Of a stretch of DNA of 64,000 nucleotides, positions 34,056-42,892 are shown one piece after another. The DNA comes from Gemmobacter caeni (GTDB taxonomy: Bacteria; Pseudomonadota; Alphaproteobacteria; Rhodobacterales; Rhodobacteraceae). Made by a program: the position numbers and the translations under genes. The notes beneath the pieces were generated by a model. The model did no database searches. It had not been told where the DNA came from and saw only the letters and a list, made by a program, of their open reading frames with translations. The stretch covers positions 1 through 64,000 of the forward strand of contig NZ_QBKP01000001.1 of the NCBI RefSeq assembly GCF_003054195.1. Direction: 5' to 3'. Each line of letters starts with the position of its first letter. The stretch's first letter is position 1.

Positions 34056-36521
34056 ATGCTCATGGTTTTCCGCTGGATGCTCCGCATTTTCACGGGGCTT
34101 GTCGTTCTGGCCGGTCTGGCGCTGGTCGGGGCGTATTATTTCCTGTCGCGGTCCCTGCCGGATTACAACGAGGATTTTACCCTGCAGGGGCTGCATGCCC
34201 CGGTCGAAATCGTGCGCAATAATGACAATGTGCCGCATATCTTCGGCTCGGATGACCGGGACGTCTATTTTGCGCTGGGCTTCACCCATGCCCAGGACAG
34301 GCTGTGGCAGATGACCATGCTGCGCCGCACCGCGCAGGGGCGACTGTCCGAGGTCTTTGGCAACCGGACCCTGAAGATTGACGAGCTGATGCGGCGCTAT
34401 GACCTCTATCGCTATGCGACTGAGGCGGTGGCCGTTCAGGATGACCCGACCCGCGCCGCGCTGGAGGCCTATGCAGAAGGCGTCAATGCCTGGATTTCCG
34501 AGGTGAATCGCGGCGCCCGCGGGCGTGGCGCGCCGGAGTTCTTCTTTTTCTCGAACGAGATCGCTGCATGGCAGCCCGCCGACAGTCTGGCCATCCTCAA
34601 ACTGATGGCCTTGCAACTGACGGGCCAACTGGAGGATGAGGTGATCCGCGCCCGGATGTCGCTGACCCTGCCGGAGCAGCGCCTGCGCGACATTCTGCCC
34701 GATAATCCGGGTCAGGCCATCGCCGCCCTGCCCGACTATGCGCAGATCGTGCCCGGCCCCTTCCCGCAGGGCGCCCCGCGCCGCTATGCGGAAGATCCGC
34801 TGTCGCCCTTCCCGCGCCGGGGCTTTTCGGGGGCCTCCAATGCCTGGGCGGCGGCTCCGTCACGGGCGGCTGCCGGCGGCACGCTTCTGGCCAATGACCC
34901 GCATCTGGGCTTCACGGCGCCGACGCTTTGGTATCTGGCCCGGCTGGAACTGCGCTCGGGCGGTGTGATCGGCGCGACGATTCCGGGCGTGCCCGTCGTG
35001 CTTGCGGGCCGGTCCGAGGCTTTGGGCTGGGGTCTGACCACTGCTTATGTCGACGATCAGGATCTGCATATCGAAGAGGTCAATCCCGCCAATTCCGAAG
35101 AATACCGCACCCCGGACGGCTGGAAGAAATTCGAAACCCGCCGCACCATCATTCAGGTCAAGGATGCGGCCCCGGTCACCATCACCCTGCGCTGGACCGA
35201 CAATGGCCCGGTGCTGCCCGGCTCGCATTACGATCTGGCCACTATCACCCCGCCCGGCCATGTCATGTCGCTCAGCTGGACCGCGCTGACAGCGCAGGAC
35301 ACTTCGATGACCGCCGCCATCCGCCTGATGGGTGCAAAAAGCACTGCCGAGGCGATGGAGGCAGGCCGCCTGTTCGTGGCCCCCGCGCAGAATCTGATGC
35401 TCGCTGACCGCGAGGGCATCGCCATGCAGATCATTGGCGCGGTGCCGCAACGCGATGCGCGCAACCAGACCCGCGGCCGGATGCCCTCGCCCGGCTGGCT
35501 GGCCGAAAACCGCTGGCTCGGAACCTTTCCCTACGAGGAAAACCCGCGCTTCGTGAAACCCGCGACCGGCATTCTGGGCAATACCAACAACAAGACGGTG
35601 GACCAGCCCTTCCCCCGGCACCTGTCCTACAACTGGGGCGATACACAGCGCGTGCAACGCTGGCTGACGCTGATGAAGACGCGCGAGGTGCATACCCGTG
35701 AAAGCTTCATCGAGGCGCAGCTCGATACCGTCAGCCCGACTGCCCGCGCCATCCTGCCCCTGGTCGGCGCAGATCTGTGGTTCACCGGCGAGGCCGCCCC
35801 CGAGGGCACGCCCGAACGGCTGCGCCAGCGCGCGCTGGAACTGATGGCCAAGTGGAACGGCGAGATGAACGAACATCTTCCCGAACCGCTGATCTATCAG
35901 GCCTGGATGCGGGCGCTGCAAGACCGGCTGATCCGTGACGAGATCGGGCCGCTGGCGGATTCCTTCACCAAGATCGAGCCGGTGTTCCTGGAACGCGTCT
36001 ACCGCAATATCGACGGCGCAGGTGCATGGTGTGATGTCATCCAGTCGGCACAGGTGGAGACCTGCACCGACATGGCCCGCATCGCACTGGATCAGGCGCT
36101 GCTGGAGCTGTCCGAGAAATACGGCCGCAATCTGGAAAGCTGGCGCTGGGGCGATGTGCATCAGGCGGCCCACGACCATCCGGTGCTGGGGAATGTGCCG
36201 ATCCTGCGCTATTTCGTGAATATCCGCCAAAGCACCAGCGGCGACGACAATACGCTGATGCGGGGCAGCCCAAAGGGCACCGGCCCCGACCCCTGGCTGA
36301 ACGTCCATGGTGCGGGTTATCGCGGCGTCTATGATTTCGCCGATCCCGACAGTTCGGTCTTCATCATTGCCACCGGGCAGTCGGGGCACCCGCTCAGCCG
36401 TCACTATGACAATCTGGGTGAACGCTGGCGGCGGGGCGAGTACATCCCGATGTCGCTCGACCCGGTTCTGGCCCGCGCGGCCTCGGTCGGCGACAGCCAC
36501 CTGCGCCCGCCTGCGCCCTGA
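34056..36521 (+). CDS. Penicillin-acylase-family Ntn hydrolase
   Basis: An envelope amidase of the S45 family, 821 residues, which may cleave acylated amides such as beta-lactams or acyl-homoserine lactones. Residues 8-30 form an N-terminal signal or anchor helix. The alpha-chain begins LHAPVEIVRNNDNVPHIFG and contains FALGFTHAQDRLWQM. The autocatalytic site is RRGFSGASNAWAA, with the Ntn nucleophile Ser261. The beta-chain has LLANDPHLGFTAPTLWYLA and NTNNKTVDQPFPRHLSYNWG. All core residues look intact. Natural substrate unknown; activity on signal molecules is only a possibility given the LuxR-type gene elsewhere in the window. Confidence 0.88.
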   Translation: MLMVFRWMLRIFTGLVVLAGLALVGAYYFLSRSLPDYNEDFTLQGLHAPVEIVRNNDNVPHIFGSDDRDVYFALGFTHAQDRLWQMTMLRRTAQGRLSEVFGNRTLKIDELMRRYDLYRYATEAVAVQDDPTRAALEAYAEGVNAWISEVNRGARGRGAPEFFFFSNEIAAWQPADSLAILKLMALQLTGQLEDEVIRARMSLTLPEQRLRDILPDNPGQAIAALPDYAQIVPGPFPQGAPRRYAEDPLSPFPRRGFSGASNAWAAAPSRAAAGGTLLANDPHLGFTAPTLWYLARLELRSGGVIGATIPGVPVVLAGRSEALGWGLTTAYVDDQDLHIEEVNPANSEEYRTPDGWKKFETRRTIIQVKDAAPVTITLRWTDNGPVLPGSHYDLATITPPGHVMSLSWTALTAQDTSMTAAIRLMGAKSTAEAMEAGRLFVAPAQNLMLADREGIAMQIIGAVPQRDARNQTRGRMPSPGWLAENRWLGTFPYEENPRFVKPATGILGNTNNKTVDQPFPRHLSYNWGDTQRVQRWLTLMKTREVHTRESFIEAQLDTVSPTARAILPLVGADLWFTGEAAPEGTPERLRQRALELMAKWNGEMNEHLPEPLIYQAWMRALQDRLIRDEIGPLADSFTKIEPVFLERVYRNIDGAGAWCDVIQSAQVETCTDMARIALDQALLELSEKYGRNLESWRWGDVHQAAHDHPVLGNVPILRYFVNIRQSTSGDDNTLMRGSPKGTGPDPWLNVHGAGYRGVYDFADPDSSVFIIATGQSGHPLSRHYDNLGERWRRGEYIPMSLDPVLARAASVGDSHLRPPAP

Positions 36522-36751
36522 GCCTCACAAATTAGGGCGGAAATGCGGCGACATTCAGGCGCCACTTTTGTCCTGCCTTGCACGCATCGCGCAAACCATT
36601 GATAAAAATGAGTAGTTTCCGTGTCCGATATGGAAACGGACATTTTCCGACTGCCACATGGCGTCCATGCCTTGAATTTGCCACAAACCTCACGGGGGCG
36701 CAAAGAGTGACCGGACCTGCAAAGGGCCGCGCTCAGGCTATGGGGACAGTC

Positions 36752-37789
36752 ATGGCAGACAGCAGACTATACGAATATAATCTTGAAGGCGTGAAGTTCA
36801 CCGCCGAACTCTACATCGGCCAGTCGGGCGAGGTCGAAGCGAAGGTCACGATGCTGGAGGGGCATGCCGACTTCAATACGATGTATTGGGGCGATGACTC
36901 CTTCGTGGGCGACAGCGCGACGGTCGACAACCCGAACCACCAGCCGATCGACCTTGAGGCCGCAGGCATCAAGTGTCAGGACGTGCAATTCGACCACGCG
37001 CAGAAGATGTCGGCCCCCGGCTTCGAATGGGAAGGCGCGGACAAGCCGACCTATCTGGAAGCGGGCGAAACCGGTTTCGTCACGCTTTCGGGGGAAACCA
37101 ACCTCGACAATGTGGATGTGCTGGGCTTCTGGGGCACCAACGCCTCGACCCCGGATGGCGAGATGAATGCGGTCGCCGGGGACGGTATTGCGGATTGCGG
37201 TGAAGACGACTGCGATCACGACCACGGCGGGGAAGATGACGAGGACGGCGATGATTGCGACGGCGGCAAGTCGCATCACGGTGGCAAACATTGCGGTGGC
37301 AAGGATGACCACGGCAAGGACGACGATGACGACAAATCCTGCGGTGGCTGGGGCAAGTGGGATCGTGACGACGACCACGGCGGCAAAGGCGGCTGGGGTA
37401 AGGGCTCCGACTGGGGCAAAGGTCACGACTGGGGCAAAGGCAACGATTGGGGTAAGGGCAACGACTGGAGCCATGGCGGCAGCTGGGGCAAGGGCGATTG
37501 CGGCACCGGCAAGGATGTCGGCTGGGGCAAAGGCGCTTCCTGGGGTAAGGACTGGGGCCATGGCAAGGGCGGCGAGGCCGATTGCGGCGGCAGCAGCAAG
37601 GCCCTGGGCTGGTTCAAGCCGCTGGGCGGCGGTCTGGCCTCGAAGTTCATCAACCTCGATCCGGCCAAGTTCTATGAATCCTGCATGACCCAGAAAGATG
37701 CGGACGAAGATCAGGACCAGAGCCACCAGAACGAGGACGACGACGATCATCCCGGTGGCGGCCACGGCGGCTGGCACGCCTTCCTGTGA
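36752..37789 (+). CDS. Asp/His/Gly/Trp-rich low-complexity protein
   Basis: I do not recognise this 345-residue protein as a whole. Residues 1-145 form an acidic beta-rich domain (LEGHADFNTMYWGDDSF, SGETNLDNVDVLGFWGTNAS) that resembles N-terminal domains of rhodobacterial type I secretion substrates. Residues 146-210 are extremely rich in Asp, His, Cys and Gly (DDCDHDHGGEDDEDGDDCD). Residues 210-280 repeat a WGKG-x-DWGKG unit. The final 60 residues include FINLDPAKFYESCM and an acidic His tail. No signal peptide is seen. Many potential metal ligands suggest metal or calcium binding; this is inference. An ATG four codons upstream (36740) is an alternative start. Confidence 0.65.
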   Translation: MADSRLYEYNLEGVKFTAELYIGQSGEVEAKVTMLEGHADFNTMYWGDDSFVGDSATVDNPNHQPIDLEAAGIKCQDVQFDHAQKMSAPGFEWEGADKPTYLEAGETGFVTLSGETNLDNVDVLGFWGTNASTPDGEMNAVAGDGIADCGEDDCDHDHGGEDDEDGDDCDGGKSHHGGKHCGGKDDHGKDDDDDKSCGGWGKWDRDDDHGGKGGWGKGSDWGKGHDWGKGNDWGKGNDWSHGGSWGKGDCGTGKDVGWGKGASWGKDWGHGKGGEADCGGSSKALGWFKPLGGGLASKFINLDPAKFYESCMTQKDADEDQDQSHQNEDDDDHPGGGHGGWHAFL

Positions 37790-37801
37790 CCTGAAACAGA
37801 A

Positions 37802-37828
37802 CGGGCGGCCTCCTGGCCGCCCGATTTC
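37802..37828. terminator. Hairpin between the repeat-protein gene and hflX
   Basis: A 9-bp stem CGGGCGGCC/GGCCGCCCG with loop TCCT, followed by ATTT. It lies between convergent genes and could terminate either one. Confidence 0.6.
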
Positions 37829-37829
37829 A

Positions 37830-39170
37830 TCACAGTTCGCGGTAGCGTTTTTCCTGCCGCGCGGTCCAGCGCACCCGGATGGCCCAGCCCTCTTCGCCCT
37901 GCACTTCTTCCTGCACCACGCCTTCGGCATGCAGCCAGGCGCGCCTGCGCCCCTCGGCAAAGCCAAGCATCAGATCACGGTCGGACTTCTCTTCATCAAA
38001 TGCGCGGCTGACAGCCTCCAGCAGCGTATCAATGCCCTCGCCGGTCAGCGCCGAAACGGCGAAAACCCCGTCGCGCGTGGCACTTTGCGCCAGCAACGCC
38101 TCATGCGTGGTGGGGTCCAGCAGATCGAGCTTGTTCCAGACCTCGACCTTCGGCGTTTCCGCCTTCACCCCGAGACTTTGCAGAATATCGGCCACATCCG
38201 CTGCCTGTTCGGCGGTTTCGGGATGGGCAATATCGCGCACATGCAGGATCAGATCGGCCTCAAGCACCTCTTCCAGCGTGGCGCGGAAGGCGGCGACCAG
38301 TTGCGTCGGCAGGTCCGAGATGAAGCCCACCGTATCCGACAGGATCACCTTGCGCCCCGAGGGCAGCGTGACACCGCGCATCGTCGGGTCCAGCGTCGCG
38401 AACAGCATATCCTTGGCCAGCACCTCGGCCCCGGTCATCCGGTTGAACAGCGTCGATTTGCCTGCGTTGGTGTAGCCCACCAGCGCCACCACCGGAAACG
38501 GCACCTTGCGCCGGGCACTGCGGTGCAGTTCGCGCGTTTTCACCACCTTTTCCAGCTGGCGGCGAATGCGGATCACCTGATCGTCGATGGCGCGACGGTC
38601 GGCCTCTTTCTGCGTCTCACCGGGGCCGCCGACGAAGCCGAAGCCGCCGCGCTGACGTTCCAGGTGGGTCCAGGCCCGCACCAGCCGCGTGCGCTGATAG
38701 CTGAGCGCCGCGAGTTCGACCTGCAAGACCCCTTCCCGCGTCCGGGCGCGATCCGCGAAGATTTCAAGGATCAGGCTGGTGCGATCCAGCAGCTTGACGC
38801 CCCATTCCTTTTCCAGATTGCGTTGCTGGATCGGCGAAACCGGGCCGTCGATCAGCACTAGTTCCACCTCTTCAGCGTGAAACTTCGCCTTCAGTTCGGC
38901 CAGCTTGCCCGATCCGAACAGCGTGCCGGGGTGCACACGCGGCAGGCGCACGACCTCGGCTCCCAGAACCTCCATCCCCGGCAGGGCGACGGCGAGCGAT
39001 TCGGCTTCGGCCAGGCGAAGCTCGGGCAGGCGTCGGGACGATTCCGCCCGGATATCGGGGTGGAGAATCCAGGCACGCGTGGGTTGCGCGGCCGTCTCAT
39101 GCAGATCAACCCCACCGTCGCGGGACGGCGGGGCGAAGCTGTCTTCATCCTCGGGAAGATCGGAAATCAG
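37830..39170 (-). CDS. hflX: GTPase HflX
   Basis: A ribosome-associated GTPase that splits or rescues stalled ribosomes under stress. The G domain has [12 protein letters not shown] (about 232-243), [16 protein letters not shown] and WNKLDLLD. The N-terminal domain has [15 protein letters not shown] and GERQRGGFG-type linker sequence. The first ATG (38975) would remove conserved N-terminal residues ([20 protein letters not shown]), yet no ATG, GTG or TTG occurs between it and the upstream stop. I place the start at a CTG (39170) that overlaps the hfq stop and has GAGG seven bases upstream; ATT at 39167 is another option. That gives 446 residues, close to the family norm. Confidence 0.8.
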   Translation of the reverse strand: MISDLPEDEDSFAPPSRDGGVDLHETAAQPTRAWILHPDIRAESSRRLPELRLAEAESLAVALPGMEVLGAEVVRLPRVHPGTLFGSGKLAELKAKFHAEEVELVLIDGPVSPIQQRNLEKEWGVKLLDRTSLILEIFADRARTREGVLQVELAALSYQRTRLVRAWTHLERQRGGFGFVGGPGETQKEADRRAIDDQVIRIRRQLEKVVKTRELHRSARRKVPFPVVALVGYTNAGKSTLFNRMTGAEVLAKDMLFATLDPTMRGVTLPSGRKVILSDTVGFISDLPTQLVAAFRATLEEVLEADLILHVRDIAHPETAEQAADVADILQSLGVKAETPKVEVWNKLDLLDPTTHEALLAQSATRDGVFAVSALTGEGIDTLLEAVSRAFDEEKSDRDLMLGFAEGRRRAWLHAEGVVQEEVQGEEGWAIRVRWTARQEKRYREL

Positions 39171-39400
39171 TCTTCACCCTCGTAAAGATTGATCGGCGCG
39201 CCCGGCATAATGGTGGAAATCGCGTGTTTGTACACAAGTTGCGATTGACCGTCGCGGCGCAGCAGAACGCAGAAGTTGTCAAACCAGGTGATAACGCCTT
39301 GCAGCTTCACCCCGTTGATCAAAAAGATGGTAACCGGAACCTTCGCCTTCCGGACATGATTCAGGAAAGCGTCCTGCAAATTCTGTTTATCGGCAGCCAT
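39167..39400 (-). CDS. hfq: RNA chaperone Hfq
   Basis: A hexameric Sm-like protein that pairs small RNAs with mRNAs. The 77-residue product has the Sm1 region ([21 protein letters not shown], then [20 protein letters not shown]) and the Sm2 motif YKHAISTI, in which the K-H pair binds U-rich RNA. The short C-terminal tail is typical of alphaproteobacteria. AAGG precedes the ATG at 39400. It sits directly upstream of hflX, the classical hfq-hflX order, with overlapping coding ends. Confidence 0.97.
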   Translation of the reverse strand: MAADKQNLQDAFLNHVRKAKVPVTIFLINGVKLQGVITWFDNFCVLLRRDGQSQLVYKHAISTIMPGAPINLYEGED

Positions 39401-39537
39401 TCTTTATTGCCTTTTTTTGTCGCGCGGTTCTGTCCGCCGCCCCTTCCCAGTCGTTCCGTCAGGCAGCGGAATCAGTATGTCTGGCAAATCTGCCAGATTC
39501 CAGCCCCAAAATCAGGCCGTTATCGCCCACATGAACA

Positions 39538-41058
39538 TTACTTCCGCCATTGCTCGGGTGCCAGAAGCGCCAGAAGGGCCAGCGCCTCGACCCGCCCCAG
39601 CACCATGGCGAAGCCCAGAACCAGCTTGGCGGGCGTGCCAAGTGCCGAAAACAGAACGGCACTTTCTCCGGCGAAGCTGGCAATCGGTCCGGTGGTGGAC
39701 AGGGCGGAAATCGCAAGGATCAGTGACTGGTCGAACCCCTGCCCGGTCAGCGTCAGCGCCGCGACAATGACCGCGATTGAAACGGCAAACAGCATGAAGA
39801 ACACCCAGGCCAGCCGCGCGCCCTCTCCCCGCAGCCGCCGCGCCACCGTGCCCTGCCCGCCGATGGAATGCGGATGGATCAGCCGTTCCATCTCGCGCTG
39901 GCCATGGCGGAACAGCGCATAGACCCGCAGGAGCTTTACCCCGCCCGCCGTGGTGGCGACACCGCCACCGATCATCGCAAGGCCCAGAAGGATCAGCCCG
40001 TGCGTCTCCAGCCCCGACCAGAGCTGCGCTGCCGCCCATTGCGACGAAGGCAGCCCGGTGGTCGTCAGGAAGGACAGGGTGGTGAAAGCCGTGCCCCAGA
40101 GCACGCGCAGAAACGAGACGAGGTTCTGCCCCTCGGCATTCTCGATGGCACCGACCCAGTGACGCAGGAACAGCACGCCTGTGACCACGAAGACGATGGC
40201 AGCGGCCATGCGCAGTTCGGGGTCATACGGCAGGCTGCGGGCGCGCTCGCCCAGGGCCGGGCCGGCCGGATAGGCGCGGCGGGTGATGGCGGGCAACAGG
40301 AACAGCGCGATCAGGATCTCGCCCGGAATGCCCGAACCGGAAACACCTGCATTGCCGCCGGGCATGATGCCGCTCGTCGAAACCGTGGCCATCGCCAGAC
40401 ACAGCGCGCGGAACCCGGCCTCGCCCATCAGCACAAGCCCGCACCACAATACCAGTGTGAACCCCGCATAGGCCGGGAAAAGCTGTACCGCGAAGCGGGT
40501 CACGCGTTGCGACGGGTCCGCGATGCGGGTGATTTGCGGTGCGCCTGCGCCCGGTGTGCCGCGCCCGGCCAGAACCTCCATCCCGCCAAGGTTCATCGGC
40601 AGCAGCACAGCGACGCCCATCAGCAGTATGAAGAAGCCACCCAGCCAGCCGACCAGTGCCCGCCACAGATGCAGCGAATCCGACAGCCTCCCCGGCGTTT
40701 CATAAACAGTGGCACCTGTGGTCGTGAAGCTTGACAGCATCTCGAACCAGGCATTGACGAAAGAGGTGTCACGCACCGCCTCGTTCAGCGGAACCGCCAG
40801 CATCAGCGGCAGCACCAGATAGGCCCCGACCAGCGCCTTCAGATGGCTGTGCCGGGCATCGCGCGGCTGCCAGTTGGCCGTGGCCAGCGCAATCATGCCG
40901 GTCAGGATGGAAAAGATCAGCGCGCCATAGGCAAAGGCGCGCCCCACCGGATAGTCGCGATGGGCAAAGGCATAGGCCGCAGGAACCAGCATCGCAGCCG
41001 TCGCAATCCCCATCAGGATCACCAGAAGCGGCAGGTTCAGCAGGCGGCGCATCGGCAT
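39538..41058 (-). CDS. trkH: TrkH-family potassium uptake protein
   Basis: The inner-membrane channel-like subunit of the Trk potassium uptake system. The 506-residue product has about ten or more membrane segments with four P-loop-like filters, such as SSFTTTGATVYE, ATVSTSGIMPGG, FLTTTGLPSSQW and SALSTTGPIASF, in which the central Gly residues line the ion path. Length fits TrkH/TrkG. It starts 11 bases after trkA on the same strand, so they form one operon. A small hairpin at 39480-39497 lies downstream but lacks a U tract. Confidence 0.93.
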   Translation of the reverse strand: MPMRRLLNLPLLVILMGIATAAMLVPAAYAFAHRDYPVGRAFAYGALIFSILTGMIALATANWQPRDARHSHLKALVGAYLVLPLMLAVPLNEAVRDTSFVNAWFEMLSSFTTTGATVYETPGRLSDSLHLWRALVGWLGGFFILLMGVAVLLPMNLGGMEVLAGRGTPGAGAPQITRIADPSQRVTRFAVQLFPAYAGFTLVLWCGLVLMGEAGFRALCLAMATVSTSGIMPGGNAGVSGSGIPGEILIALFLLPAITRRAYPAGPALGERARSLPYDPELRMAAAIVFVVTGVLFLRHWVGAIENAEGQNLVSFLRVLWGTAFTTLSFLTTTGLPSSQWAAAQLWSGLETHGLILLGLAMIGGGVATTAGGVKLLRVYALFRHGQREMERLIHPHSIGGQGTVARRLRGEGARLAWVFFMLFAVSIAVIVAALTLTGQGFDQSLILAISALSTTGPIASFAGESAVLFSALGTPAKLVLGFAMVLGRVEALALLALLAPEQWRK

Positions 41059-41069
41059 CGGCCGCGCCC

Positions 41070-42446
41070 TCAGAAGAAGTCGATGGAGACTTGCAGCAGC
41101 CGCTCCACCTCGGGCACGTCCTTGGCCATGGCAAACATGGCGATGGCATCGCCCTCGTCGATGCGCAGATCGCCAGTGGGCTTCATCACCTTGTCGCCCT
41201 TCATCACCGCGCCGACCAGCACGCCTTCGGGAAACTCGATGTCGCGGATCAGCCGCCCGGCCAGCGGCGAAGTGCCCAGAACCTGCGCCTCGATCACCTC
41301 GGCCTCGGCATCGCCGATGGAATAGATCGCCCGCACCCGGCCATGCCGGATATGCCGCAGGATCGACGAAACCGTGGTGGCGCGCGGGTTGATATAGGCG
41401 TCGATGTCCAGCTCCGCCATCAGGGGCACCAGCGTCGGATCGTTCACCAGCGCAATCGCCATGGGGCAGCCCGCCGATTTTGCCCGGACCGAGACCAGCA
41501 TGTTGGTCTTGTCGTCATCGGTCACCGCCAGCACCGCATCAGCACGGTCAATGGCGGCTTCCATCAGCAGGTCGATATCCATTCCATCGCCGTTGAGAAC
41601 GATGGTGCGTTCCAGATTGTCGGCAGCAAATTCTGCGCGGGCGCGGCTTTTCTCGATCACCTTGGCGCGGATGCGGTCGGTTCGTGCCTCCAGCGCTTTG
41701 GCGACCTCCAGCCCAACATTGCCGCCACCGATGATGACCACCCGCTCCTGCTTCTTGGCGGCCTTGCCGAAGATATCCAGCGTGCGGCCCACATCGTCGA
41801 TATGGGTGAAGACATAAATCTGATCTTCCGCGAACAGCTGGTCGCCCGGTTCGGGCGTAAACAGCCGCCCCTGCCGCCGCACGCCCACAACGATGGCGCG
41901 CAGGGTGGAAAAAAGCTCGTTCAGCTGCCGCAGCGGCGTGTTCAGCACCGGGCAATCCTCGGCCAGAACAATACCCAGAAGCTGCGCCCGGCCATCAAAG
42001 AAGCTTTCTGTATCGAAAGTCGTGGGCGCCGCCAGCCGCTGCATCGCCGCCTCGGCCACTTCCTTCTCGGGGCTGATCACCACGTCGATGGGCAGATGGT
42101 CGCGGCGGTAGAGATCGGAATAGATCGCATCCAGATAGTTCTGCGCCCGAAGCCGCGCGATCTTGCGCGGCACGTTGAACACGGAATGCGCCACCTGACA
42201 GGTGACCATGTTCACCTCGTCCGAATGGGTGGCGGCGATGATCATGTCTGCATCGCGCGCGCCCGCCCGGTCCAGCACATCGGGATAGCTGGCGAAGCCG
42301 GTAATCCCCTGCACATCCAGCGTTTCTGTCGCCCGGCGCACCAGATCGGCGCTCATGTCGACCACGGTCACATCGTTGCGTTCGCCCGAGAGGTGGCGGG
42401 CGATCTGCCAGCCCACCTGTCCCGCCCCGCAGATGATCACCTTCAT
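41070..42446 (-). CDS. trkA: Trk system potassium-binding regulatory protein TrkA
   Basis: The cytosolic NAD/ATP-binding regulator of the Trk channel. The 458-residue protein has two RCK_N plus RCK_C units. The first Rossmann motif is IICGAGQVGWQIA (residues 4-16), and the second, VVIIGGGNVGLEVA, lies near 232-245. The C-terminal part has RLIRDIEFPEGVLVGAV and GDAIAMFAMAKDVPEVERLL. Length and duplication are typical. It is the first gene of the trkA-trkH operon. Confidence 0.95.
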   Translation of the reverse strand: MKVIICGAGQVGWQIARHLSGERNDVTVVDMSADLVRRATETLDVQGITGFASYPDVLDRAGARDADMIIAATHSDEVNMVTCQVAHSVFNVPRKIARLRAQNYLDAIYSDLYRRDHLPIDVVISPEKEVAEAAMQRLAAPTTFDTESFFDGRAQLLGIVLAEDCPVLNTPLRQLNELFSTLRAIVVGVRRQGRLFTPEPGDQLFAEDQIYVFTHIDDVGRTLDIFGKAAKKQERVVIIGGGNVGLEVAKALEARTDRIRAKVIEKSRARAEFAADNLERTIVLNGDGMDIDLLMEAAIDRADAVLAVTDDDKTNMLVSVRAKSAGCPMAIALVNDPTLVPLMAELDIDAYINPRATTVSSILRHIRHGRVRAIYSIGDAEAEVIEAQVLGTSPLAGRLIRDIEFPEGVLVGAVMKGDKVMKPTGDLRIDEGDAIAMFAMAKDVPEVERLLQVSIDFF

Positions 42447-42531
42447 CGGAAACTCCCGGCCCTGATCGGGTCAAGGCATGGCATGGGCGGCCGATGGGGT
42501 CAAGAAGCGCGCGGCCCTCCCTGACCTGTGG

Positions 42532-42891
42532 TCAGGGTCGCCGCGTGTGAACCTCGTGCCCCTGCCCGGCTTCGCCTTCGATGCGCCAGCCCCCTTCCAG
42601 CCGCCCCGGCCCTACCTGTCGCAGCACGCCCAGCAGATGCCCGCCCATGACCGAGCCGATGACCAGCCTGTCACCGTCGATCAGACAGATGCCTGGCATC
42701 GGGTTGTCGCCGTCGCCCGCATAGGTCGCGGTGCAGGCGCCGGTCGCGTCAGTGGCCAGTTCCATCACATCGGTATAGGACGAGCCATCCAGATCGGTGC
42801 CCGCCACGTCATAGATGCCCGGCAGGATCGGCTCGGCCAGAGCCGCGCCCGCCGTCAGGAAAACCAGACCGAGGCCGAAGGCGCCGCGCAT
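42532..42891 (-). CDS. Small exported protein downstream of ntrX
   Basis: A 119-residue protein with a Sec signal peptide (FGLGLVFLTAGAALAEP, cleavage near residue 18). The mature part has GIYDVAGTDLDGSSYTDVMEL and two Cys (ACTATYAGDGDNPMPGICLI), probably a disulfide-bonded beta domain. No family is recognised. The ATG at 42891 lies one base past the ntrX stop, so it is probably the last gene of the ntr operon. A link to nitrogen control is only inferred from position. Confidence 0.65.
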   Translation of the reverse strand: MRGAFGLGLVFLTAGAALAEPILPGIYDVAGTDLDGSSYTDVMELATDATGACTATYAGDGDNPMPGICLIDGDRLVIGSVMGGHLLGVLRQVGPGRLEGGWRIEGEAGQGHEVHTRRP

Positions 42892-42892
42892 C

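Noticed and set aside
42519-42537. 8-bp hairpin near the end of the ntr operon
   Set aside because: It overlaps the stop codon of the last gene and has no U tract on the minus strand, so it is not a convincing terminator.
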